NCBI RefSeq assembly: GCF_000520815.1
Contig: NZ_ASRY01000072.1
Coordinates: 1 to 51,252 of the forward strand
DNA length: 51,252 nucleotides
Source: Paenibacillus maysiensis
Lineage (GTDB): Bacteria > Bacillota > Bacilli > Paenibacillales > Paenibacillaceae
Direction of reading: 5' to 3'
The notes under the pieces are model-generated. The model saw only the letters and a program-made list of their open reading frames with translations. It searched no databases and was not told the DNA's origin. A program made the position numbers and the translations under genes. Positions 44,488 to 51,252 of the stretch are shown piece by piece; the stretch's first letter is position 1, and the number at the start of each line of letters is the position of its first letter.

Positions 44488-44640
44488 TCAGGAAGGTTTA
44501 TCCTTTTTCACACATACTGTACGGGAACAAAACTGTTTAACTCCATCCCACCTACCCCAAACGCAACCTTTGCACTTCTTCGGCTGTTTTGGTGGGCCTT
44601 TCAACGGGAGCAAAATTCCTTTCTTCTGCTTCTTCTTCAA
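44488..44640 (-). CDS. 50-aa Lys/Cys-rich protein, zinc-ribbon-like
   Basis: A TTG start with GAAAGGA at 8 bp and 50 codons to TGA. The sequence is strongly basic, with C-x2-C (CKGC) and C-x4-C (CSRTVC) about ten residues apart around WGRWDGVKQF, a likely zinc site. The pattern looks like small zinc-binding phage proteins. It is below usual length cut-offs and starts with TTG, so it would be missed by simple ORF calling. Confidence 0.6.
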   Translation of the reverse strand: MKKKQKKGILLPLKGPPKQPKKCKGCVWGRWDGVKQFCSRTVCVKKDKPS

Positions 44641-44665
44641 GACTAAAATCCTTTCAAAAGGCAAT

Positions 44666-44691
44666 AAAAAAAGCCACCCAAATGAGTGACT
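44666..44691 (-). terminator. Terminator upstream of the 50-aa gene
   Basis: AGTCACTC/GGGTGGCT stem (with G-T pairs) then seven T on the minus strand. I see no supportable gene in 44692-44957; a 26-codon hydrophobic frame there has no ribosome binding site. Confidence 0.6.
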
Positions 44692-44957
44692 TGTATCTGC
44701 CTATGTATTTACAGCACCAAAGCAACACAGGCGCTTATTTAAAACCCGAAAAAAGAAACAGCGATAACACCTATTCCCGCAAGCGGGATGCAAAACGCTA
44801 CGCTGTTGCATAAAAGCATTTGTACTTAGTAACTAGAGAGGAAGAACAAGACCATTTTACTGATTGCCAGAAATAGACGTCAAATGAGTCAAACAGAGAA
44901 TACACTCAGAAATTGATCTCAGTTTACTCATTCTTTGTATTCCTCGCTTTCTCGCTT

Positions 44958-45548
44958 CTACCCTGCTTTCTTAGTTGCAGAATTCCTTTGTTTGACCTGC
45001 AGAATCATTTCAATAAGCTGTTCCCTGTTAATCAAGCGAACGTTATTGGACCTTGCCAGTCTATAGGCTTGCACTGTGTAATCGCTATTTGTCACGACCC
45101 ATGCCGAAGATGCGCGGTAATGAGCTACCGCACCGTAAACCTCCTGAACCGCTTTAAGTCCAACATTTTTACTGTACCGTTTCGCCTGAACCACGATTCG
45201 CTGACCGTTTTTTGTAAGAACCAGATCGGCACCATAATCTCCAGAAGCTTGTGTAACCTCAGCTTTGTATCCTTGAGCTCTGAACAAATGTCCTAAATAC
45301 TTCTCGAATTGATGGCCATCCATTTTATCAATTTCAGCAATTCCAGAGTTACGCAGTCTTGTTGCAGCAGCCATTTGACGATAGATAATAAATGCTATAA
45401 CTATTCCTACTGCCAAAAAAGATACAAAAACAGAGGCACCGATTGAACCCGTAACTGAATAGATAAAGAAGAACGGTGCTATTAGCGCAATCCCTGCAAT
45501 AGCCTCCTCAATAGAACTTTTCTGCTTTCTTTTCTGTCTTCTAGCCAT
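44958..45548 (-). CDS. Membrane-anchored Mrr-type restriction endonuclease domain protein
   Basis: 196 aa. Two hydrophobic helices near the N-terminus (residues about 14-34 and 38-57), then an Mrr_cat domain of the PD-(D/E)xK fold: the motif GDYGADLVL...IVVQAKRY provides Asp and the QxK core, preceded by FEKYLGHLFRAQGY. Mrr-type domains cut modified DNA; TM-Mrr fusions are found in genomes and prophages and are suspected defence or superinfection-exclusion factors. AAGGGGG precedes the ATG. It could act on incoming DNA at the membrane (inference). Confidence 0.88.
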   Translation of the reverse strand: MARRQKRKQKSSIEEAIAGIALIAPFFFIYSVTGSIGASVFVSFLAVGIVIAFIIYRQMAAATRLRNSGIAEIDKMDGHQFEKYLGHLFRAQGYKAEVTQASGDYGADLVLTKNGQRIVVQAKRYSKNVGLKAVQEVYGAVAHYRASSAWVVTNSDYTVQAYRLARSNNVRLINREQLIEMILQVKQRNSATKKAG

Positions 45549-45614
45549 TAATAATTCCCCCTTATTCTGTATATATCGACAATAAAGAGATTGGAATTAA
45601 TAGGTTAGAGGAAA

Positions 45615-45702
45615 GCACGCTGCGGAATTGAACCGCGCAAGGGTTCTGACCAGGCTGTTCATGTTTCCGCTGGTTAACTGGTACCTTGCCGCCTGCGCGT
45701 GC
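45615..45702 (-). ncRNA. tRNA-like structured element, 88 nt
   Basis: On the minus strand the ends pair (GCACGC/GCGTGC), and a T-arm-like hairpin with the consensus GGTTCAATTCC precedes the 3' end. But position 8 is C, no D arm forms and no normal anticodon arm is visible. Instead the middle can fold as nested stems (GCAAGG/CCTTGC, ACCAG/CTGGT). It is either a decayed phage tRNA or a tRNA-like RNA. Confidence 0.35.
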
Positions 45703-45705
45703 CGT

Positions 45706-45727
45706 AAAGCCCCGGAATTATCCGGGG
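45706..45727 (-). terminator. Terminator of the 94-aa gene
   Basis: Perfect CCCCGGA/TCCGGGG stem with a 4-nt loop, then GCTTTA on the minus strand; short T run. Confidence 0.6.
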
Positions 45728-45749
45728 AACAATGTTGGGTCATGCTTAA

Positions 45750-46034
45750 TTATTTGAGGGCCAGAGCTGCTGCCTTTACGTGAGCTGGGATGGCAAATCC
45801 GTCCTTTTCCGTCAGGCTGCCATCAGCATGCACGGTTACTGCGAGTTGCTCGTACTCGTCGCCACTTGCTGGGATAACCGGATGACCGTATGCATGTTGG
45901 CCTTCAAATTTAATGGCGGTACCGTACTCGCTCTTGGTCTCTGCTGCTTCCTGCGTGCTTTCGATGTGCAAGATTCTAAACCGATCCAAATATGCGTACC
46001 CACCGTTTCTTACTGCGCTTGCTTCTGTAGACAT
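45750..46034 (-). CDS. 94-aa phage protein of unknown function
   Basis: CGGAGGAATT precedes ATG. The protein mixes strands and short helices (YLDRFRILHIESTQEAAETKS, EQLAVTVHADGSLTEKDG), without TM segments. Not recognised. Confidence 0.7.
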   Translation of the reverse strand: MSTEASAVRNGGYAYLDRFRILHIESTQEAAETKSEYGTAIKFEGQHAYGHPVIPASGDEYEQLAVTVHADGSLTEKDGFAIPAHVKAAALALK

Positions 46035-46074
46035 GATTAATTCCTCCGAATATGGTTATTAGGAAAATGGGCAA

Positions 46075-46106
46075 CAAAAAAGGACCGGCGCATTCGCCAG
46101 CCCTTT
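46075..46106 (-). terminator. Minus-strand terminator upstream of the 94-aa gene
   Basis: AAAGG-GC-TGGCG and CGCCG-GT-CCTTT form an interrupted stem followed by a T run on the minus strand. It should stop transcripts coming from the ArpU-like region. Nothing further is seen in 46107-46322 except A-rich sequence before the DUF2278 gene. Confidence 0.7.
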
Positions 46107-46322
46107 GTCTGTTCCCTTCATTTCCACGCTCTCATAGTAACATGGAAAAATGGTCATGTGGGGTTCAACATGGTCTCAAGATTAGGTCATCTTAGGTTCA
46201 CGTTCGGGTCAAAAAAACTTTCCTCTCTCTGCCGCATAAGATGAGATCAGATAATATTCCCAGAATTTCATTCGCTCATTTGTACATAATAATTGAGCAA
46301 AAAAAAAGGAGGATGATGGCTA

Positions 46323-47099
46323 ATGGGTAATGGATTGGATCATGGATATGGGGTATTAAAATGTAAACTGTCTAAAGAAAAAAATATGTATCAACCAGGA
46401 TCGCAAAATAATCACGTCGAGGTATTGGTAGAAGATGGTTCGAATAACAAGTATAGATTGGCTATCAACATTCAATCGAGTGTTAGACCAAGACATTTAC
46501 CAGCGAACACGGCAAATCAAGTGCTCTATTATGTCGGGGAAGACTTCAAGTCGGAGGAGATCACACATCTGCCTAACCTTGAGCTTGGTTTCACAGAGAT
46601 AACTAACGATAATCGACATATCGCACTTGATTATATTCGAGGGAATTTGGTAATCCCTAATAGGATGGTTTTTTTACCCAAAACAGACCCCGCGAATAAA
46701 CCAGACAACAATCCAGACAACGATCTTTATGACAAAGTAACTTCTTACATTGAAGAAGCGATGCAGAAAAACGCTACTCTTTATGCATTCGGGGAACCGT
46801 GGGGACCGGAAAGAAACAAACCAGATAAATATTTTCATTTTGAACCTGGACGTGGAGTTCATAATATTCATATGAATCAAGGTAATGCAGGTGGGCATGC
46901 TAGAGAGAACAGTCCTTGGCAAGACGGTGGGGTATTAATTCATTTCGAGAATGAAAACAGATGGGTGGCTATTTTCTTGGCATTTCAATCCCAATCTTGG
47001 TGTACTGACGACAATGATGGAGATGCAACAAAGCCAGTAAGAGAATGTGATCATATTAGTTGTGAAGCGAATGAAGGAAAAACAGAAGTGCCGTGCTAA
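46323..47099 (+). CDS. DUF2278 (YukJ-like) family protein, full length
   Basis: 258 aa on the strand opposite the surrounding phage genes, with AAAGGAGG upstream and a perfect terminator downstream. The core YRLAINIQSS, LDYIRGNL, DNDLYDKV and C-terminal GRGVHNIHMNQGNAGGH are DUF2278. A paralogue truncated before the GRGVHNIH block lies at 12696. The extra C-terminal Cys residues (four) are notable. Function of the family is not known. Confidence 0.85.
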   Translation: MGNGLDHGYGVLKCKLSKEKNMYQPGSQNNHVEVLVEDGSNNKYRLAINIQSSVRPRHLPANTANQVLYYVGEDFKSEEITHLPNLELGFTEITNDNRHIALDYIRGNLVIPNRMVFLPKTDPANKPDNNPDNDLYDKVTSYIEEAMQKNATLYAFGEPWGPERNKPDKYFHFEPGRGVHNIHMNQGNAGGHARENSPWQDGGVLIHFENENRWVAIFLAFQSQSWCTDDNDGDATKPVRECDHISCEANEGKTEVPC

Positions 47100-47122
47100 A
47101 ATTTCATTGGATTAGTTAATAC

Positions 47123-47170
47123 AAAGCGGCAACCTAGAGAACAATACTCTTAGGTTGCCGCTTTGTTTTA
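47123..47170. terminator. Bidirectional terminator between DUF2278 and ArpU-like genes
   Basis: A 14-bp stem AAAGCGGCAACCTA/TAGGTTGCCGCTTT, T-rich on the plus side and usable on the minus side. Confidence 0.85.
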
Positions 47171-47172
47171 TC

Positions 47173-47658
47173 TCAGAATTCTGCATCATCTTGCTCGAAA
47201 AATCCGATAAGCTTCAATGTATTGGCGACACTTTCAATACCCTCATCGATCTTGCGTTTGATGGTGCTGTCGCTGAGGGATCGCCGGAAGAATAAGATCG
47301 TTTCTTTACGTGAATACCCTTGAATGTATCTGTACTCAACCGCTTTACGGGCGTCATCATCCTTAATCAAACTGTGCGCCCGGCGAAGCTGCCTCGTATA
47401 AAAGTTATACCTGCTGTAGACCCAACGCTGCTTTTCGATCAGAATCGTGGCATTTACTGTCTTGTCTGCATGCAAATCAGTCTGATCGATGCGGCGAGCT
47501 GCTTCGCCATCAATACCTACTTGCTGAAGGTCCTGCTCAAACTGCTCAAAGTCTTGCATAAGTGCAACCATATCTGTATATTTTTCGAGCAGGAACTTTG
47601 TCCGCTGGATCTCCTGTTTAGTTGCTTTTGCGAAGAGCTCCCCTTGCTCCCATACCAT
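47173..47658 (-). CDS. ArpU-like phage late transcriptional regulator
   Basis: 161 aa from ATG at 47658 (GAGGGGAAT upstream). The C-terminal EYRYIQGYSRKETILFFRRSLSDSTIKRKIDEGIESVANTL looks like a sigma-70 region-4-type HTH as in ArpU/autolysin regulators of phages. The N-terminus is helical. It probably turns on the late operon beginning further left. Confidence 0.78.
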   Translation of the reverse strand: MVWEQGELFAKATKQEIQRTKFLLEKYTDMVALMQDFEQFEQDLQQVGIDGEAARRIDQTDLHADKTVNATILIEKQRWVYSRYNFYTRQLRRAHSLIKDDDARKAVEYRYIQGYSRKETILFFRRSLSDSTIKRKIDEGIESVANTLKLIGFFEQDDAEF

Positions 47659-47806
47659 TGCCATTCCCCTCATTCCCCTTTGTCATATGATATAATGCCA
47701 AGAGGAATGATTTGTTGTTATCGACCCCCGCGAGCCCGGCCAAGGAATGCGGGGGCTTTAATATGTTTATGACTGCTCCGATAATGTAATAAAGGAGCTG
47801 ATTTAG

Positions 47807-48523
47807 GTGTATAAACATTCCGTACAGAACATTCTTATGAGAAGCAAAATATATGATTATTGTTTCAAAACGCTTTCCCTTAGAAATACAATTTTCAGTA
47901 CTTCAGCAAGGTATTTCGAGATTATATCTTTAGTGTCTATTACTACTTCTTTAATAATGTATATATACGGAGCTACGAAAAGCTTTATTTCCGATGAAGA
48001 AATACCATCGTACATTCCAATAATTTTAATTTCTTCTTTCTTTTTAGGTCTAGGCAGTCATCAAATTTCTGTTCTTCTGTCACGAAGGTTTTTAAAGAAA
48101 AACTATCCAGAATATAAACCATTGATGAATAATAAACTTTTCAGATACAACGGAGAAGTATTATTCGCTATTAGATGTGACAAACTCTACTTATTTCTAA
48201 AAAACAATAAGTTCCATAGTAAAGACTTAGATTCTTTAATTCATTATTATACTGATTATGGTGATTCAATTAAAAAAAGACGGTGGACGCCTATAGCCAT
48301 CTTCACCACTTTAGCATTCCCTATCTGGAATGCGACAGTGAGTAAGTTTTTTTATAGCGACGAAATAATTTTCATATTTATAATTCCATTATCAATTCTC
48401 TTATTAGTACTGTTAATATGGAACACACGTAACATGATTGAGCAATTATTTTTCACTAAAGAGACCAACAACTTGGAAATAGCCAAAATTCTTAAGACAA
48501 TTAAAAGTTTCCCCGAATTCTAA
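47807..48523 (+). CDS. 238-aa membrane protein, AT-rich plus-strand cargo gene
   Basis: Four hydrophobic helices in two pairs (about residues 38-58 and 67-87; 162-180 and 184-205) separated by a basic cytosolic loop with KNNKFHSKDLDSLIHYY. Codon use is markedly more AT-rich than the phage genes. Starts at GTG with AAAGGAG; followed by its own terminator. Not recognised. Position and composition suggest a recently acquired moron. Confidence 0.7.
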   Translation: MYKHSVQNILMRSKIYDYCFKTLSLRNTIFSTSARYFEIISLVSITTSLIMYIYGATKSFISDEEIPSYIPIILISSFFLGLGSHQISVLLSRRFLKKNYPEYKPLMNNKLFRYNGEVLFAIRCDKLYLFLKNNKFHSKDLDSLIHYYTDYGDSIKKRRWTPIAIFTTLAFPIWNATVSKFFYSDEIIFIFIIPLSILLLVLLIWNTRNMIEQLFFTKETNNLEIAKILKTIKSFPEF

Positions 48524-48534
48524 TATTAGAAAAT

Positions 48535-48568
48535 GCACATTAAGGCATTCGTCTTGGTGTGCTTTTTT
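48535..48568 (+). terminator. Terminator of the 238-aa gene
   Basis: GCACATTAAG/CTTGGTGTGC stem (10 bp with G-T pairs) then TTTTTT. Confidence 0.75.
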
Positions 48569-48804
48569 CAGATTTCCTTACAGAATGTCATTGCCTCCTG
48601 AACTAGCGCCTTTGCATAATCGACGTTGGGCGTTTCCCGGCAGAGTGCCGAATAAATATCCTGTAAATGAAGCAGTACACGCTCCACCGTCCCGGCCTGC
48701 TGACGATCCGCTGCTTCTAGATCAGCACCGAGCAACCGAAGGGATTCGTCCAGCTCCACACGTATATCCTTCAACCGTTCTATCGCCGCGTTAACATTTG
48801 CCAA
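48568..48804 (-). CDS. 78-aa helical phage protein
   Basis: TTG start with GGAGGTG. Helical and charged (AAIERLKDIRVELDESLRLLGADLEAADRQQ). Not recognised; lies directly downstream of the Dam-type methylase and probably shares its transcript. Confidence 0.72.
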   Translation of the reverse strand: MANVNAAIERLKDIRVELDESLRLLGADLEAADRQQAGTVERVLLHLQDIYSALCRETPNVDYAKALVQEAMTFCKEI

Positions 48805-48833
48805 GGTTCACACCTCCAGAGGGGCCAAAGCCC

Positions 48834-49634
48834 CTAAAATAATGAAAGTTGTCCAATTTGTCCGGCAGCAACTGGGTTGATCCAAAGAACTTCTGTCCGG
48901 ATCCGCCCAGCCTCTGCTTTTACCGTTTTTGTTTCTCGTTTCCAACCGCTTAAAGCTTCCTTATACATAGGATGATCGTATCCACTAAGCAAGACCGGTC
49001 CCGGATGCTCCAGCAATGTTTTTAGAAGCACCACATGATCCGCATCATTCATCTCGCATTTATACATCCGCTTGCTTCGGGTTGAAAGTAGATAAGGCGG
49101 ATCAGCATAAACAAGGACTTCGGGACGTTTGTAACGCTCCAGCAGCTTAACGGCAGGCTGACACTCGATTTGAACATTCCTCAGCCTGTCAGTAACCTGC
49201 ATGATCTTGTCCGGTAACAGTTGCCAATCCCGAGCAGGATGTGGCGCGTTCAAATCTATGATGTGGCGCCATCCGGTCCGGTCACTGGTCTTTCCTCCTC
49301 GTGCCATCCAACAGCGAACTAAAAAGCGTCTTGCACGTTCAACGTTACTACCTTCGTTTTCATAACCTTTGTAATACTCAGCTCTAGCGTATGGAGTCCA
49401 ATGAATAAGTCTGGCCAGTTCTTCCGGCTGGTCCCGAATAATCTGAAAAAGATTGGACACTTCCCCATCCAGGTCATTCACCGTTTCAAGTGAAGACCTT
49501 CCTTTATTAAAAAGCACAGCTCCGCTTCCGAAAAACGGCTCCAGGTACGTTGTGTGCGGTGGCATATTACTGATAATCCAATCAGCCATGCTCCATTTGC
49601 TGCCGGGATAGTGCAATATGCGTGGTGCTTTCAA
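48834..49634 (-). CDS. Dam-type DNA adenine methyltransferase (D12 class)
   Basis: 266 aa. D12 layout: ILHYPGSKWSMADWII, motif I LEPFFGSGAVLFN and motif IV VYADPPYLL in alpha-class order. It transfers methyl to N6 of adenine, most likely to protect phage DNA. The TTG start has GGAGAGA upstream. One of three methyltransferases in this prophage. Confidence 0.92.
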   Translation of the reverse strand: MKAPRILHYPGSKWSMADWIISNMPPHTTYLEPFFGSGAVLFNKGRSSLETVNDLDGEVSNLFQIIRDQPEELARLIHWTPYARAEYYKGYENEGSNVERARRFLVRCWMARGGKTSDRTGWRHIIDLNAPHPARDWQLLPDKIMQVTDRLRNVQIECQPAVKLLERYKRPEVLVYADPPYLLSTRSKRMYKCEMNDADHVVLLKTLLEHPGPVLLSGYDHPMYKEALSGWKRETKTVKAEAGRIRTEVLWINPVAAGQIGQLSLF

Positions 49635-49768
49635 AATGTCTCTCCTCCTTCCTCCGTGATATGTGGTTCATTCGACCTTATCAAACATGGTTCGACTCCA
49701 TGATTCTTATAATATGAATCTATCTATCTACCATATAGGGATCTCAAATTGAAAGGAGAGAACCCTAT

Positions 49769-49906
49769 ATGGTTAATGAAGTGTTAAAGTGTCAAATTGC
49801 TGTGTATTCATTCCTCAATCGACACCGTTTTTTTAAGATGATTTGGGACAACCAAGTCGCAATCGTATCCGTACTCCCTGCAATCATTTCAAAATTCACG
49901 ATGTAA
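49769..49906 (+). CDS. 45-aa protein on the plus strand
   Basis: AAAGGAGAG precedes ATG; 45 codons to TAA, followed directly by a TAAGCCC/GGGCTTA hairpin. The sequence (MVNEVLKCQIAVYSFLNRHR...) has a semi-hydrophobic C-terminus. Upstream TATAAT and a CATGG/CCATG inverted repeat near 49686-49717 may form a regulated promoter. Unknown. Confidence 0.5.
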   Translation: MVNEVLKCQIAVYSFLNRHRFFKMIWDNQVAIVSVLPAIISKFTM

Positions 49907-49925
49907 GCCCGTTTGGGCTTATTAC
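49904..49925 (+). terminator. Terminator-like hairpin after the 45-aa gene
   Basis: TAAGCCC-gttt-GGGCTTA, then TTACAT; a short T run. Confidence 0.5.
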
Positions 49926-49952
49926 ATAAATCAGAGCTTGTGATCCGTAGTA

Positions 49953-51252
49953 CTACATTGAGAAAGCAAGTTGTCCTTGCTCCTGCTCTGCATACCGCTC
50001 TAATGTCAAGCTGTTACCCGATCCTGTGCAAAGCTCCGGCAGATTCGCCCGGACAAGTGCCTCTGCAAATGGAGGCGGTACGGCATTGCCGCAGCGTGCT
50101 ACCTGGGCAGACTTGGAATACTTCTTTCCGTCCGCGTCCACGTCGATCACGTAGTTGCTCGGGAATCCCTGAGCTGCAAACAGTTCATGCGGCTCCAGCA
50201 TACGCATGCCAATGTCCACTATTTGATAATCAACCCCGTGGATCGTAACCAGTCCGAACCTGTCTTTAGTAGTTATGGTGTGCAGTGGTCCGTCCATTGT
50301 CTGACCGTTATCGGCGGAACCATAATACTTGAGAAGGAAGGCCCTTACCTCACCGAAGTGATTCCCGCCTGCTGTTATGGTTTGAATCGGTTCCTCTACC
50401 GGCTACCCGATGTTCGTTCCTTTCATCTTCACTAAATGGCTGGTGACAAGTGCATTGTGGTCCACCGTCGTCACTGTAGAAAGTGGATCATCCAAGTCAT
50501 TGCCGGGGCCAGTGTATCCCCCGCCGTAGTGCTTGGCGAGAAAAGCAGCAACCAGCGCATGTTTACGTCCGCCGGCTACGACAGTCCCTAACGGTTTTTG
50601 CAAACCAGGTACGCGGGGCGCTTGCCCCGGCCCTTCGCCGTATCCAATCTCAATCAACGTTGGGCTTACCACCATATGGTGACCACCTGTTGTGACAGTC
50701 CGTAGGGGTTCCGTAGGCGGACTACCTGGGTGACCTGTAGTATTTACGCCAAGTACAGGCGTAACAAGTAAGTGCTCAGCCTTTGTCGTGACCGTTGTAA
50801 GCGGGTCTGTCACCTGATATTGCAGCCGATCCCTGCCGAAGCCCGTCTGACCAATGCGGGCGATGTATGGTGTGACTAGCCCCCAGCCGTTTTTAGCTGT
50901 GATGGTCTTTAGCGGCTCATGAACGGAATCGCAATAATGATGATTGCTACCTGCGAAATTGACGCGCATGACAAACGGCTGCGGGTTGTCGATCACAAAT
51001 TTCTGTATTCCTCGGGCTATCCGGCGCTGAGTATTTTCAGCCAGCGGCTTTTTGCGCTCAAAGATGCTCGGACAAGGCCGGAACCAGTCTATAATTTCCG
51101 CCGCCGTCCGCCATGGCTTACGCTTACCAGCCTTGACCTCCGGGCTCTCCGGTGCTCCGTGGGTTGGGTCGGGCCAGACGATAGGACGACCATCGCGGCG
51201 AGCTATAAGAAACAGACGCTTGCGGATGGTAGGCGCCCCGTAATCGCAGGCC
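49953..51252 (-). pseudogene. C5-cytosine DNA methyltransferase, interrupted by in-frame TAG; 5' end outside window
   Basis: The frame enters from the right edge with ACDYGAPTIRKRLFLIARRDG, motif VIII of C5 methyltransferases, so motifs I-VII lie beyond the window. A long target-recognition region contains about seven PL-T-[VI]-T/A-x-H-type repeats. A TAG at 50403-50405 interrupts it between KMKGTNIG and PVEEPIQTIT, and the same frame then continues with two more repeats and the C-terminal motifs ELFAAQGFPSNYV and VARCGNAVPPPFAEAL (motif X). The fragment 49953-50402 has no good start. Likely a Gln(CAG)-to-amber change or sequencing error; read-through is an alternative. Confidence 0.8.

Larger units (their letters stand above)
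16020..51252. mobile_element. PBSX/skin-type contractile-tail prophage (right end outside the window)
   Basis: From the tRNA fragment to the right edge. A complete head, tail, baseplate, fibre and lysis gene set runs on the minus strand in PBSX/skin order, flanked by morons and methyltransferases. No integrase, repressor or replication genes are present; they should lie beyond the right edge. The exact left limit depends on whether 16020-16066 is truly attL; the structural genes themselves begin at 18447. Confidence 0.8.

Noticed and set aside
44737..44817. 26-codon hydrophobic minus-strand frame
   Set aside because: No ribosome binding site and no following terminator of its own; could be chance in AT-rich sequence.

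Overview
The window looks like a Firmicute chromosome of the Paenibacillus type. The protein families, the strong AGGAGG-type ribosome binding sites, the moderate GC content and the PBSX/skin-type prophage all fit; the genus itself is inference. Roughly the first 16 kb is host chromosome. The rest, to the right edge, is one large contractile-tail prophage read almost entirely on the minus strand.

Host part (1-16 kb). In order: the first codons of ridA; an atypical SDR oxidoreductase; an orphan LytS/YhcK-type membrane histidine kinase; a membrane HD-GYP c-di-GMP phosphodiesterase; a roughly 350-nt intergenic stretch on the plus strand with its own promoter and terminator (candidate structured RNA); a small winged-helix protein; a 22-aa membrane peptide; a small membrane protein; a three-domain CoA-disulfide reductase/rhodanese/TusA protein behind a CsoR/CstR-type operator; metY; a nucleotidyltransferase-fold protein; a flavin-reductase-like protein divergent from an ArsR-type regulator; a lipoprotein; a truncated DUF2278 protein; a DUF2935 protein. 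Then comes a lineage-specific pair: a 77-aa protein and a secreted SPRY-domain protein.

Junction (16.0 kb). A 47-bp 3' fragment of a tRNA-Thr(CGT) gene lies on the minus strand with its broken end facing right. This is the geometry expected of the left attachment site of an element whose intact tRNA copy would lie past the right edge. To its right are possible conversion genes: a fragment of the secreted-protein C-terminal domain, a second secreted protein with that same domain, a paralogue of the 77-aa protein, and a 118-aa orphan.

Prophage (18.4-51.25 kb). Late genes run right to left in the B. subtilis skin/PBSX order: small and large terminase, portal, SPP1 gp7-like head protein, XkdF-like protease, capsid, YqbF/G/H/I/J-like connectors, YqzN/YkzM, sheath, tube, tail chaperone with a probable -1 frameshift product, tape measure, XkdP/Q/R/S/T/U-like baseplate, fibres, holin, M15 endolysin, holin-like protein. 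Upstream of the terminase lie accessory and late-control genes: a ParB-methyltransferase, a coiled-coil protein, a small Cys-rich protein missed by length filters, a membrane-anchored Mrr-type nuclease, an ArpU-like regulator, a Dam-type methylase, and a C5-cytosine methyltransferase interrupted by an in-frame TAG and running off the right edge. Several plus-strand or self-terminated genes (DUF2278, a 238-aa membrane protein, 35-aa and 45-aa peptides, a 155-aa beta-rich protein) look like morons. No integrase, repressor or replication module is visible; they should lie to the right.
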